The notes under the pieces were generated by a model that was not told the origin of the DNA, ran no database searches, and saw only the letters and a program-made list of their open reading frames with translations. Position numbers and translations under genes: made by a program. This document shows positions 1 through 8,249 of a stretch of DNA of 35,998 nt, piece after piece (position 1 is the stretch's first letter; every line of letters starts with the position of its first letter). Origin of the DNA: an uncultured Synechococcus sp. (GTDB lineage: Bacteria; Cyanobacteriota; Cyanobacteriia; Phormidesmidales; Phormidesmidaceae); the NCBI GenBank assembly GCA_937911865.1, contig CALDSK010000291.1:1-35998 (forward strand). The letters run 5' to 3'.

Positions 1-771
1 TTAGTTTGTTGCTGTATCAAACAACAGTTTGGCGACTAACGCGATCGCAACTGCAACAAAGAGCGGTTTAATCAGCTTAGCGCCCTTTTTCGTAGCAAAT
101 GTTGCACCGATAAAAGAGCCCAGTCCAACGCCTACAGCGCCAACAATTCCCTTTGTGTAGTCGATGTTTCCGCTAGCTGCGAAAGTCGCTAGCGCGGTTA
201 TGTTCGTCAACAGGTTGATGACCTTAGTCGTACCGGTCCCTTTCAAGAAATCGAGAGACCACAGAGAGAGCAGCACAAAGACTAAAAAGATGCCGGTTCC
301 TGGGCCAAAGAAACCGTCGTGAAAGCCGATGGCTGCGCCTAGTAACATGCCGAGTAGCCGCGTTTTGAGCGATAGCGGTTTGTTGACAGTAGCGCGTGCT
401 GCCTGCTTTTTCATGCCTAGCTCGGGCTTGAGAACAACAAAAGCAGTGATCATTAATATCAGTACAATCACAGCGGGTTCGGCCCATGCGGTTGGCAGTC
501 GCCCGATGCTGCGGCTACCGGCATAAGCACCCAATACAGCTGGAATGCCCATGGCCGCGCAAGCCCGCCAGTCTATCTGTTTGGATTTGGCAAAGGTAAG
601 CGTGCTGGTGATCGCACCACAGGTTCCACAGAGTTTGTTGGTTGCGATCGCACCTCCCACCGGCAATCCTGAAAACAGCAGTCCTGGCAGCATAATCAAC
701 CCACCGCCACCGGCGATCGCATCTACAAAGCCAGCCGCTAGCCCAATCGCAAACACTAGCAGCAGTATCAT
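1..771 (-). CDS. TauE/SafE family membrane transporter
   Basis: Predicted inner-membrane permease of the TauE/SafE (former DUF81) family, whose members export sulfite, sulfonates or other small organic anions. The 256-residue protein is hydrophobic throughout, with about eight membrane segments. It shows the two family half-repeats: an N-terminal AGFVDAIAGGGGLIMLP stretch (residues 13-29) and a second glycine-rich GFHDGFFGPGTG motif (about 149-160). The length is normal for the family. It starts at ATG 771, and the stop codon occupies the first three bases of the window, so the gene is complete. It is followed on the same strand, 58 bp upstream, by the MocR regulator gene. The substrate cannot be told from sequence. 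Confidence 0.9.
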   Translation of the reverse strand: MILLLVFAIGLAAGFVDAIAGGGGLIMLPGLLFSGLPVGGAIATNKLCGTCGAITSTLTFAKSKQIDWRACAAMGIPAVLGAYAGSRSIGRLPTAWAEPAVIVLILMITAFVVLKPELGMKKQAARATVNKPLSLKTRLLGMLLGAAIGFHDGFFGPGTGIFLVFVLLSLWSLDFLKGTGTTKVINLLTNITALATFAASGNIDYTKGIVGAVGVGLGSFIGATFATKKGAKLIKPLFVAVAIALVAKLLFDTATN

Positions 772-829
772 CTCAGTTACCTTGTTACAGCCCGGTTGTT
801 GTCCGGCTCTTATTTTACCGGGCGCTTGT

Positions 830-2362
830 TCACTTACTCATGCGGTGAAGAATGCTGCCGAGTATTTTGATCCCTCTTTCTGTTTCTTGGGGCGGCAGTG
901 AAAAGTTCAGCCGAAAGGCAGGATAGCCCTGTTGACTAGGAAAAAAGGCAGCGCCTGAGCCCAGTAAGACTTTTTGCGCCGCAGCGGCAGCCCCTACCTC
1001 AGCGACGCTTAGAGTGTCGGGTAGTTGAATCCACAAAAACGTACCGCCCTCGGGCACCGTCCAGGTGACAGCAGGGGGAAAATAACGAGCGATTAACATC
1101 AGCATGTGGTCGCGGCGTTCTCGATGTGTTTTGTGCAGGCGTTTTAGGCGACGGCGATAGTGCCCTGAGGCCAGATACTCTTTAACAATCGCCTGAGAAG
1201 CATTCGAAATATGAAAATCGTGCAGGAGCTTACGCTCGGTGAGTGCGGTATTTTGTTCTCCAGTGATGGCTATATAGCCGACGCGCAGTCCGGGCATAAG
1301 CGTTTTTGAGAAGGTGCCAACATAAATGACCTGATCGGTTGTGTCAAAGGCCTTGATAGGTGGTGGTGTCGTCTCGAAGCTTAGCGGTTCATAGGCATTG
1401 TCTTCTACTATCAGACAGTCGTACTGTTGGGCTAGCGACAACAGCTTGCGGCGATGCCCTACGCCGGTTGTGATGCCAGTAGGGTTATGAAGGGTGCTGA
1501 TAGTATAAATGAGCTTTGGGCGATGACTCTCTAAATACTGTTCTAAAAGGGTGAGATTCATGCCCTTTGGCGTCATGGGGATGCCAATCATCGGGGCATC
1601 TCTCTGTTGCAATATAGAGAGAAATCCGTGATAGGTGGGTGCTTCTACAATGGTGTAGCCATCTGCTGTAATGAAGTGATCGGCTAGCAGTGCTAATGCC
1701 TGCATTGAGCCACTGGTAACAATTAAATTATCAGGAGAGAGATCTAGGCCCTGTTGCATCAACAGCTGAGAAATCTGTCTACGCAGTTCGATATCGCCTT
1801 TCGGATCGCCCGGGCGAAAGAATATTCCTGAGTCTTTCATGGCTCGGCGAGCGACCCGTTGAAAATCGTCAACGTCTAGAGGTTGGGGAAATCCGATGCC
1901 AAAATCAACAACGTCGGGCCGATTATGAGCCGCAATGGTAGCGCGGTAGATGTCGGGAAAAGACTGAATGCCGCCAGTGGGGAGAATGACCTGCTGGGTG
2001 GGATTGAAGGTTGAGCGGACTGGGGGAAGAGACTGTGCTGAGGGCAGCGGATGCGCGTTATGAGAAGACTTTGCGTTGGCGGTTGAGTCAGCGGCTGAGT
2101 CAGCGGTTAAGTCAGCGGTTGAGCTGGGCGCATTGATAAAGTAGCCAGCGCCCTGTTTGGCATGGACTAGCCCATCGGCTTCGAGCACGCTGTAGGCTTC
2201 TATCACAGTTAACTTGTTGACCTGTGTTGTTTGGGCCAGCGCGCGAATCGAGGGGAGCTGACTGTTGGGCGGTAAGTGGCCGGTATGGATGAGATGGTGA
2301 ATGCGATCGCGTATTTGCAAATAGATGGGCTGCTTTGCCTGACGATCTAACGGAATTTTCAC
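830..2362 (-). CDS. MocR/PdxR-type transcriptional regulator (GntR HTH fused to class I aminotransferase)
   Basis: A 510-residue one-component regulator. Residues 1-76 form a GntR-type winged helix (PIYLQIRDRIHHLIHTGHL, then LPSIRALAQ). Residues 80-120 are a low-complexity linker. The rest is a fold-type I aminotransferase domain that binds PLP as effector rather than as catalyst. The PLP Lys is K353 in GTFSKTLMPGLRVGY; the LHNPTG Asn is N293 and the pyridine-N Asp is D321. The start is GTG at 2362. MocR proteins usually control divergent neighbours. Here these are a small unknown gene, a LysE exporter and a PhzF isomerase, and the spacer holds a matching inverted repeat. The linker is encoded partly by four 12-bp repeats. 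The regulated metabolite is unknown; an amino acid or amine exported by LysE is a reasonable inference. Confidence 0.9.
   Translation of the reverse strand: MKIPLDRQAKQPIYLQIRDRIHHLIHTGHLPPNSQLPSIRALAQTTQVNKLTVIEAYSVLEADGLVHAKQGAGYFINAPSSTADLTADSAADSTANAKSSHNAHPLPSAQSLPPVRSTFNPTQQVILPTGGIQSFPDIYRATIAAHNRPDVVDFGIGFPQPLDVDDFQRVARRAMKDSGIFFRPGDPKGDIELRRQISQLLMQQGLDLSPDNLIVTSGSMQALALLADHFITADGYTIVEAPTYHGFLSILQQRDAPMIGIPMTPKGMNLTLLEQYLESHRPKLIYTISTLHNPTGITTGVGHRRKLLSLAQQYDCLIVEDNAYEPLSFETTPPPIKAFDTTDQVIYVGTFSKTLMPGLRVGYIAITGEQNTALTERKLLHDFHISNASQAIVKEYLASGHYRRRLKRLHKTHRERRDHMLMLIARYFPPAVTWTVPEGGTFLWIQLPDTLSVAEVGAAAAAQKVLLGSGAAFFPSQQGYPAFRLNFSLPPQETERGIKILGSILHRMSK
2079..2126. repeat. Four 12-bp tandem units inside the MocR linker
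   Basis: Four consecutive units similar to GCGGTTGAGTCA differ at one to three positions. They lie in frame within the MocR gene and encode its Ala/Asp/Ser/Thr-rich inter-domain linker, so a copy-number change would lengthen or shorten the linker without a frameshift. Confidence 0.8.
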
Positions 2363-2474
2363 GGCGCTCTCCCACGGTGTTTGCCACGGTGTTTTTCCGA
2401 CTGCCTAGCTCGCTGAGTTCAGAGATCTCGCAGTCCTGCTTTTCTTAGACTAAAGGATTTCGCTAATACCTATC

Positions 2475-2540
2475 TGGTACAGTTTTGCCCTGCTTTAGGT
2501 AGTACAGTGCTCAAAATCTATAAAAAAACGAACTGTACTA
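2475..2540. promoter_or_regulatory. Probable MocR operator: direct and inverted repeat
   Basis: TAGTACAGT (2500-2508) and its exact reverse complement ACTGTACTA (2532-2540) form a perfect 9-bp inverted repeat with a 23-bp spacer. A third, one-mismatch copy TGGTACAGT (2475-2483) lies in direct orientation 25 bp upstream of the first. The element lies between the divergent MocR gene (start 2362) and the rightward genes from 2630. Combined direct and inverted repeats are typical of MocR/GabR/PdxR operators. Binding by this MocR protein is inferred. Confidence 0.6.
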
Positions 2541-2629
2541 GCAAACTTGCGGCGAATCGTACCTTCCGATAGAGACAACCGGATGGTCATAGTGAAGGTG
2601 TTGTTACCAGCAAAGGGCTTAATACAACG

Positions 2630-3007
2630 ATGAACTCTCGCTCGAACAGTGACTATTCGTTAGAAGCCGAATTTCACCAAACATTACTCAGGCACTCTTC
2701 ATCCTCTTCATTTGAAGCGGTTGCCCCAACGTCATTGCATCCATCTCAAGCCCGGTCCCAAACCCGCTCCCAAACCCGATTTCAAAGATGGATACAAGTG
2801 CTTCTTGACTCTTTATCTGATTCTTTATTTGACTCTTTGTTTGACTTTCTGCTAGGTGCTCAGTCACTCTCTATTCGTCAAACCACCGGTAAAAACGGCG
2901 CTTCTCAGTGGATTGTGTATGAGCCCACGTCGAATACACGGCGCGTTTTTGACAGCGAACAAGACGTTCGTATTTGGTTAGAAGAGCGGCCTCAACAAGG
3001 GATCTAA
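2630..3007 (+). CDS. Small hypothetical protein
   Basis: A 125-residue protein of unknown function. The N-terminal half is low complexity: Ser-rich, with repeats ARSQTRSQTRFQ (about 41-52) and a DSLSDSLFDSLFDFLL segment encoded by short TC-rich direct repeats. The C-terminal half (about 78-122) looks folded and conserved-like, with QWIVYEPTSNTRRVFDSEQD followed by VRIWLEER. That resembles short proteins I know from other cyanobacteria that carry a W..Y.P.T...F.SE..VR.WLE.R pattern. It starts at ATG 2630, reads away from the MocR gene and ends 26 bp before the LysE gene, so the two are probably co-transcribed. Confidence 0.6.
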   Translation: MNSRSNSDYSLEAEFHQTLLRHSSSSSFEAVAPTSLHPSQARSQTRSQTRFQRWIQVLLDSLSDSLFDSLFDFLLGAQSLSIRQTTGKNGASQWIVYEPTSNTRRVFDSEQDVRIWLEERPQQGI

Positions 3008-3033
3008 TGAGAGGACTTAAATGAGAGAAATTA

Positions 3034-3669
3034 ATGAGTAGCGAGACACTGGCTGCACTGTGTTTATTTGCGATCGCAACTTCTATCACCCCTGGCCCGA
3101 ACAATATTATGCTGCTGGCCTCCGGCGTCAACTTTGGCCTCAGGCGGACGCTGCCGCATACACTAGGGATCTCTATCGGTTTGTGCGTTTTACTGCTGGC
3201 CGTCGGGCTCGGGCTCGGCTTCTTGTTCACAGCCTTTCCCTCCCTACAGGTGGCGCTGAAGATTGTCGGCTCGCTGTACATGCTTTACCTAGCGCTTAGA
3301 ATTGCCACCAGCCGCTCTATCAAACAATCTATCAAGAAAGCGGATGCGCAATCTGGCCCCGATCACGCTGAGTCAACGCGATCGCGACCTATGACATTCC
3401 TTGAAGCCGCGCTGTTTCAGTGGGTCAACCCAAAGGCATGGGTCATGGCGATTTCAGGCATGTCGCTTTATACCAACCCAGCTCGGCCCTATGGCTCCAT
3501 GCTTGCGGTTGCGCTCATCTTTAGCCTGCTAAACTGGCCAAGCTGTTCGGTGTGGGCCGTATCGGGTAGAACGCTGCGAGGCTTTTTATTTCAGCCTGTT
3601 CGGCTGAAATGGTTCAATATTGGCATGGGCGTTTTGCTTGCGGCTAGCGTCGTTTTACTTTTAAAGTAA
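3034..3669 (+). CDS. LysE/RhtB family amino acid exporter
   Basis: A 211-residue inner-membrane exporter of the LysE superfamily, which exports basic amino acids, homoserine/threonine or related amines. The N-terminal ITPGPNNIMLLASGVNFG stretch (about 18-35) is the family signature. Six hydrophobic segments follow, and the conserved QWVNPKAWVMAISG motif (about 129-142) is present. The length is normal. It sits between a small gene and a PhzF-family isomerase and close to a MocR regulator; MocR-LysE pairs are common. A polar segment with Lys/Ser/Asp (about residues 89-118) forms the expected cytoplasmic loop. Confidence 0.9.
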   Translation: MSSETLAALCLFAIATSITPGPNNIMLLASGVNFGLRRTLPHTLGISIGLCVLLLAVGLGLGFLFTAFPSLQVALKIVGSLYMLYLALRIATSRSIKQSIKKADAQSGPDHAESTRSRPMTFLEAALFQWVNPKAWVMAISGMSLYTNPARPYGSMLAVALIFSLLNWPSCSVWAVSGRTLRGFLFQPVRLKWFNIGMGVLLAASVVLLLK

Positions 3670-3739
3670 GCCGACGAGTTAGCCGAGCAACGGCCCATCA
3701 GAGAATTCCTGTCAGAGAATTTAGTTAAGGAGACTTACA

Positions 3740-4564
3740 GTGGAACTCACGGTTACTCAGGTAGATGCGTTTACGAATAAACCTTTCTCGGGGAATCCAG
3801 CCGCTGTTTGTGTGACAGAGCAGCCGCTAGAAGATGGCCTGATGCAGGCGATCGCCGCCGAAATGAATCTCTCTGAAACCGCTTTTCTCCACCCTATAAA
3901 AGACGACGCCGTAGAAGGCGGCTACAGCCTGCGCTGGTTTACGCCTGCCGTAGAAGTCGATCTCTGCGGTCATGCGACCCTCGCAAGTGCGCACGTCCTT
4001 TGGAGCGAGGGCCATTTAGCGGCGGGCGAACCGGCTAAGTTCAAAACCCGCAGCGGCTGGCTAGGGGCGAAGCAAACCGCAGATGGCTGGATTGAAATGG
4101 ACTTTCCGGTTCAGCCAGTAGAACCTAGTTCCTACGTGATGCCTCAGCTGATTAAATCACTTTGCTGCGGTGGTAATATTCGCGCTGTCTCGAAGAATGA
4201 GAAAAATTACCTGGTCGAAATTCAATCAGAACAAGCGCTTAAAGGATTGCAGCCAGATTTTGCAGAAGTGGCCAAGCTGCCGGTTCACGGCATTATTGCA
4301 ACCGCCGAAGCAGATAGCGAAGAGATTGACTTTGTCAGTCGCTACTTTGCGCCAGCAGTAGGCATCAATGAAGATCCGGTAACAGGCTCTGCCCATTCTT
4401 CGCTAGCGCCCTACTGGCAAGCGCGGTTGAGCAAAGATACGATGGTCGCCAGACAGGTTTCTGCAAGAGGCGGTGTGCTGCGGGTAACGTGCGAAGCTAA
4501 CGAGCGGATTAGCATTTGCGGTCAAGCCGTCACGGTGATGAAAGGGACGCTGCTAAAATATTAA
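3740..4564 (+). CDS. PhzF family isomerase/epimerase
   Basis: A 274-residue protein of the PhzF/diaminopimelate-epimerase fold. PhzF itself isomerises trans-2,3-dihydro-3-hydroxyanthranilate in phenazine synthesis, but most members have no known substrate. The N-terminal VDAFTNKPFSGNPAAVC (about 8-24) is the family hallmark. The catalytic Glu lies in NLSETAF, and CGHATLASAHVLW and DPVTGSAHSSLAPYW form the two symmetric phosphate-binding-like loops. The start is GTG 3740, with an AAGGAG ribosome site about 9 bases upstream. There are no phenazine genes nearby, so a role in amino acid-like metabolite conversion with the LysE exporter is inferred only. Confidence 0.9.
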   Translation: MELTVTQVDAFTNKPFSGNPAAVCVTEQPLEDGLMQAIAAEMNLSETAFLHPIKDDAVEGGYSLRWFTPAVEVDLCGHATLASAHVLWSEGHLAAGEPAKFKTRSGWLGAKQTADGWIEMDFPVQPVEPSSYVMPQLIKSLCCGGNIRAVSKNEKNYLVEIQSEQALKGLQPDFAEVAKLPVHGIIATAEADSEEIDFVSRYFAPAVGINEDPVTGSAHSSLAPYWQARLSKDTMVARQVSARGGVLRVTCEANERISICGQAVTVMKGTLLKY

Positions 4565-4673
4565 GACCATCTGTAAATGTGGTTTCGATCACTGGCTTAA
4601 GTGAGTTGAATCACATTTTGGGCCATAAAACAGTCTTTGGGCATACATTTTCAGTCCCCTCAAAGCGCTATTG

Positions 4674-6149
4674 ATGGAAAGATATCATGACGTTATTAAC
4701 AGCGTTACTATGTCTTTCCAAGACTACGATCCTGGAGATTTTTACGATGAATTGTTCACTGCCAGGGGTGTTCCTAGATCGACCGCAGCGCTTCTGATTG
4801 AAAAAATCGAATCGCTCTCGATCGACCATTTGCTGCGGCAGCAGCAGGCCGCTCAAAACACGCTGTTCAAGCTGGGTGTCACCTTTAACGTGTATGGCGA
4901 CAATCGGGGGACTGAGCGGGTTTTTCCGTTTGATGTTGTGCCTCGAATCATCTCTAGCTCTGATTGGCAAACGCTAGAGACAGGACTAAAGCAAAGAATT
5001 ACAGCGCTCAACTGTTTTTTAGACGATATTTACAACGAACAAAAGATTGTCAAAGATGGCATTATTCCACTGGCTACCATAGAGTCAGCCTCTGGGTTTT
5101 TGCCGCCCTGTAAGGGATTAAAGCCGCCGAAAGGAATCTGGTGCCACATTACAGGGACCGATTTGGTGCGCGATCGCGAAGGCACCTGGTACGTTTTAGA
5201 AGATAATCTCCGCTGCCCTTCGGGCGTGTCTTACGTGCTCGAAAATCGCACGGTCATGAAAAGCTCTTTCCCCACCTTGTTCAATGAGCTAGATATCAAA
5301 GCGGTAGACGATTATCCAGGCCAGCTGCTCGATGCGCTGATAGAGCTGGCGCCAGCCTCCGCCAACGAGCCGATGGTGGTTCTGCTCAGTCCTGGCGCGT
5401 TTAATTCTGCCTATTTCGAGCATTCGTTCTTAGCGCAGCAAATGGGCATTACGCTGGTAGAAGGGCGCGATTTAGTGGTGGATGACGGCTACGTTAAGAT
5501 GCGTACCACCAAAGGGCTTCAGACGGTAGACGTGATCTATCGGCGGATTGATGACGACTTTTTAGATCCTACAGAATTTCGCGCTGATTCGATGCTAGGT
5601 GTACCTGGGCTAATGGAGGTGTTTAGGCAGGGTAAGGTTGCGATCGCTAACGCACCGGGTACAGGTGTTGCTGACGATAAGCTGATCTACGCCTACGTGC
5701 CTCAGATGATTCGCTACTACCTGAATGAAGAACAGATTATTCCGAATGTTCCAACCTACTTCTGTGAGGATGAACAGCAACAGTCTCATGTGCTGTCGAA
5801 TTTAGGCTCTTTGGTAGTCAAAGCAACGGATGCCTCAGGCGGGTATGGCATGCTGATTGGTACCCAGTCTTCTAAACAAGAACAGAACCAGTTTGCTGAA
5901 AAAATAAAGTCCAATCCCAGAGGCTATATCGCTCAGCCTACGCTGTGTCTGTCTCGAATGCCTACGCTAATTGATGAGTCTTTTCAAGGACGCCATGTCG
6001 ATTTAAGGCCATTTATCGTGAACGGACAGTCTCACTCACCCTATGTGAATCCGGGTGGGCTAACTCGGGTCGCCTTGCGAGAAGGGTCGCTGGTCGTTAA
6101 CTCTTCTCAGGGTGGCGGCAGTAAGGACACTTGGGTGATAAACGCGTAA
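4674..6149 (+). CDS. Circularly permuted type 2 ATP-grasp protein
   Basis: A ~490-residue enzyme of the circularly permuted ATP-grasp group (former DUF404/DUF407). Members are predicted amidoligases that join a peptide or amino acid to an acceptor. Visible family segments include GVTFNVYGDN, FPFDVVPRII, the nucleotide-site region WYVLEDNLRCPSGVSYVLEN, GTGVADDK and VVKATDASGGYGM. The frame is open from TTG 4671. ATG 4674 and ATG 4710 are both possible starts; 4710 (MSFQDYDPGDFYDELF) matches where I expect homologues to begin. It is the first gene of the trio with alpha-E and transglutaminase proteins, 58 bp upstream of the next gene. The trio is widespread, and the acceptor substrate is not established. 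Confidence 0.9.
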   Translation: MERYHDVINSVTMSFQDYDPGDFYDELFTARGVPRSTAALLIEKIESLSIDHLLRQQQAAQNTLFKLGVTFNVYGDNRGTERVFPFDVVPRIISSSDWQTLETGLKQRITALNCFLDDIYNEQKIVKDGIIPLATIESASGFLPPCKGLKPPKGIWCHITGTDLVRDREGTWYVLEDNLRCPSGVSYVLENRTVMKSSFPTLFNELDIKAVDDYPGQLLDALIELAPASANEPMVVLLSPGAFNSAYFEHSFLAQQMGITLVEGRDLVVDDGYVKMRTTKGLQTVDVIYRRIDDDFLDPTEFRADSMLGVPGLMEVFRQGKVAIANAPGTGVADDKLIYAYVPQMIRYYLNEEQIIPNVPTYFCEDEQQQSHVLSNLGSLVVKATDASGGYGMLIGTQSSKQEQNQFAEKIKSNPRGYIAQPTLCLSRMPTLIDESFQGRHVDLRPFIVNGQSHSPYVNPGGLTRVALREGSLVVNSSQGGGSKDTWVINA

Positions 6150-6207
6150 AGGAGAGATGAACGCGTAGGAGATAACTGCTTGAGAAAAAGGATGAGAGGA
6201 TAGATCA

Positions 6208-7296
6208 ATGTTAAGCCGGGTTGCAGATTCAATTTATTGGCTCAATCGCTACATTGAACGGGCCGAAAATGTGGCTCGCTTTGTAGAGGTAAACCTCAAC
6301 CTGCTGATGGATAATCCGGTCGGGGTTGCTCAGCAGTGGGAGCCGTTGATTGCGGTAACAGGTGATCGCGATGTCTTCTTTCAGCGCTACGACCGGGCTA
6401 CCGCCGAGAGAGTGCTTGATTTTCTCACGTTCGATCAAAAGTCTCCTAATTCTATTCTCTCTTGTGTGCGAGCCGCTCGGGAAAATGCACGTTCGGTCAG
6501 AGAGACTATCTCTTCTGAAATGTGGGAGCAGGTCAACGCTTTTTATCTACAGGTGGAAGAGGCCGCCCAAGCAAAAGACAGCAGAGATTCTTACGCCTTT
6601 TATTCAGAAGTTAAGATGGCAAGCCACCGGTTTGCCGGGGTAATGGATGCGACCCTGTCGTGGAATGAAAGCTGGCAGTTTGGTCAACTTGGTCGCATGT
6701 TAGAGCGGGCCGATAAAACAGCGCGCATTTTGGATGTTAAATACTTTTTGCTGTTGCCGTCAGCCCAAGAAGTTGGCACGCCAATTGACAACCTGCAATG
6801 GATTGCTCTGCTAAAGTCCGCCAGCGCTTACGAAATGTATCGTAAAACAGAGCAGATTATTTCACCCGCAGGGGTTGCCAAGTTCTTAATTCTCGACGCG
6901 CAGTTTCCTCGCTCTATTAAGTTCTGCTTGAAGTGGGCAGAAGATGCGCTCCGTCAGATTGCGGGCGTGTCTGCAAGCAGCAGTCCGCTGAGCAGCCAGC
7001 GAGCTTTGGGCCGACTGCGCGCCGAGCTAGAATACATCACGCTCGATGAAATTTTTCAGGGCGGGCTGCATCAGTTTTTAGACGACTTCCAGCTGCGGCT
7101 GAATACGGTGGGTGACTGCATTTATGCTGACTTTATTGCGCTGCCCACAGAGGCCACTGAAAAGACCGCTGGCAAGGCCAGTAACAGGGTCGCTAGCAAG
7201 GCCGCCACTAACAAGGCCGCTAGCAAGACCACCAACAAGACCACCAAAGAGGTCGCTGGGTCGCCGATTGCCCTGGGCGCTCAGCGGCAATCATGA
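6208..7296 (+). CDS. Alpha-E domain-containing protein
   Basis: A 362-residue alpha-helical protein of the alpha-E family (former DUF403). It almost always sits beside circularly permuted ATP-grasp ligases and transglutaminase-like proteins. The start MLSRVADSIYWLNRYIERAE is the family signature and supports ATG 6208. Conserved segments SVRETISSEMWEQVNAFYL and FGQLGRMLERADKTARILDV follow. Residues about 310-350 form an unusual Ala/Lys/Thr/Asn tail with imperfect KAASK/TNK repeats that the core family lacks, probably an unstructured extension. The stop overlaps the next gene by 4 bp (ATGA at 7293), which points to translational coupling. Confidence 0.92.
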   Translation: MLSRVADSIYWLNRYIERAENVARFVEVNLNLLMDNPVGVAQQWEPLIAVTGDRDVFFQRYDRATAERVLDFLTFDQKSPNSILSCVRAARENARSVRETISSEMWEQVNAFYLQVEEAAQAKDSRDSYAFYSEVKMASHRFAGVMDATLSWNESWQFGQLGRMLERADKTARILDVKYFLLLPSAQEVGTPIDNLQWIALLKSASAYEMYRKTEQIISPAGVAKFLILDAQFPRSIKFCLKWAEDALRQIAGVSASSSPLSSQRALGRLRAELEYITLDEIFQGGLHQFLDDFQLRLNTVGDCIYADFIALPTEATEKTAGKASNRVASKAATNKAASKTTNKTTKEVAGSPIALGAQRQS

Positions 7297-8183
7297 CCCA
7301 CTATCGAATTGCCCATACTACCCACTACCACTACAGCCAGCCGGTAAAGCTCAGCCCACACATTCTGCGACTGTGTCCGCGCAGCGACGGTGCGCAATGG
7401 CTACAGTCTTACGAGTTGACCCTATCGCCTGAGCCCGAACAGCTCAGCTACTGGCAAGACGCCCAGGGAAATACCTGTGCTACCGCTACGTTTGATCAGC
7501 CGTTAGCCGCCTTCAAAATCAGCGCGGTGAGTGAGGTGAAGTCGACGCGCCCGAATCCGTTTGACTACATCAGTGAGCCCTGGGCCGTTCATTTACCGAT
7601 AGATTATCCGGCGTCAGTAGCTGCCTTTTTGCTGCCTTATATAAACGTAGGGTGTGAGCAGCGGGCGATCGCACCTGCCGTTATCGACCTAGCCCAATCT
7701 CTAGAGCAAGACGTCTCTGGCCACGTTGGCTATTTCCTGATGCAGCTCACCCAGCGCATTCCTGAAATGTGCGACTATCAGCAGCGCCTAAAAGGGCAGC
7801 CTTATCCGCCGGGCGTAACGCTGCAAAAGCGGTCGGGTACCTGCCGAGACTACGCTGTTTTGTTTGTCGCCGTATGCCGAGCCGCAGGCTTAGCCGCTCG
7901 GTTCGTCAGTGGTTACCAGGAAGGCGATTTAGAGACAACCACTCACGATTTGCACGCTTGGGCCGAGGTGTATATTCCTGGCGGCGGCTGGCGAGGGTTT
8001 GATCCAACGCTGGGGCTGGCGGTGGGTGATCGGCATGTTGCGATCGCTGCGGCGGCCCAGCATGCGCAAGCCGCGCCTGTAGTGGGTCACCTTCAAGGCG
8101 GCCTAGCGGTCGAGACACGTTTAGAGAGTGATATTAAAATAGAGAAACTCACCAGAGAAGCGCACCGGCCAAACCTAGCTTAA
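7293..8183 (+). CDS. Transglutaminase-like protein (bacterial transglutaminase N-domain plus core)
   Basis: A 296-residue cytosolic protein. Residues 1-90 match the bacterial transglutaminase N-terminal beta domain (YRIAHTTHYHYSQPVKLSPH). A papain-like transglutaminase core follows with the triad visible: Cys in KRSGTCRDYAVLFVAVCR, His in DLHAWAEVYIPGGGWRGFDP, and Asp in the same segment. It is the third gene of the ATP-grasp/alpha-E/transglutaminase operon, with a 4-bp overlap to its neighbour. Members are thought to act as peptidases or amide-bond transferases on the product of the partner ligase, though this is a prediction. The C-terminal 50 residues are low in known motifs. Confidence 0.92.
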   Translation: MTHYRIAHTTHYHYSQPVKLSPHILRLCPRSDGAQWLQSYELTLSPEPEQLSYWQDAQGNTCATATFDQPLAAFKISAVSEVKSTRPNPFDYISEPWAVHLPIDYPASVAAFLLPYINVGCEQRAIAPAVIDLAQSLEQDVSGHVGYFLMQLTQRIPEMCDYQQRLKGQPYPPGVTLQKRSGTCRDYAVLFVAVCRAAGLAARFVSGYQEGDLETTTHDLHAWAEVYIPGGGWRGFDPTLGLAVGDRHVAIAAAAQHAQAAPVVGHLQGGLAVETRLESDIKIEKLTREAHRPNLA

Positions 8184-8245
8184 AAGCCTCCAAACATAGA
8201 AGCGTCTCTAAACACAAAAGCCTCCAAACACAAAAGCCTCTACTC
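8182..8245. repeat. Tandem ~16-bp repeats in spacer
   Basis: Four consecutive imperfect units are built on AAAAGCCTCCAAACAC (8182-8197, 8198-8215 degenerate, 8216-8231, 8232-8245 partial). They begin on the last bases of the transglutaminase gene and fill the spacer before the FAD monooxygenase start at 8250. This looks like slipped-strand expansion. Confidence 0.75.
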
Positions 8246-8249
8246 GCCT

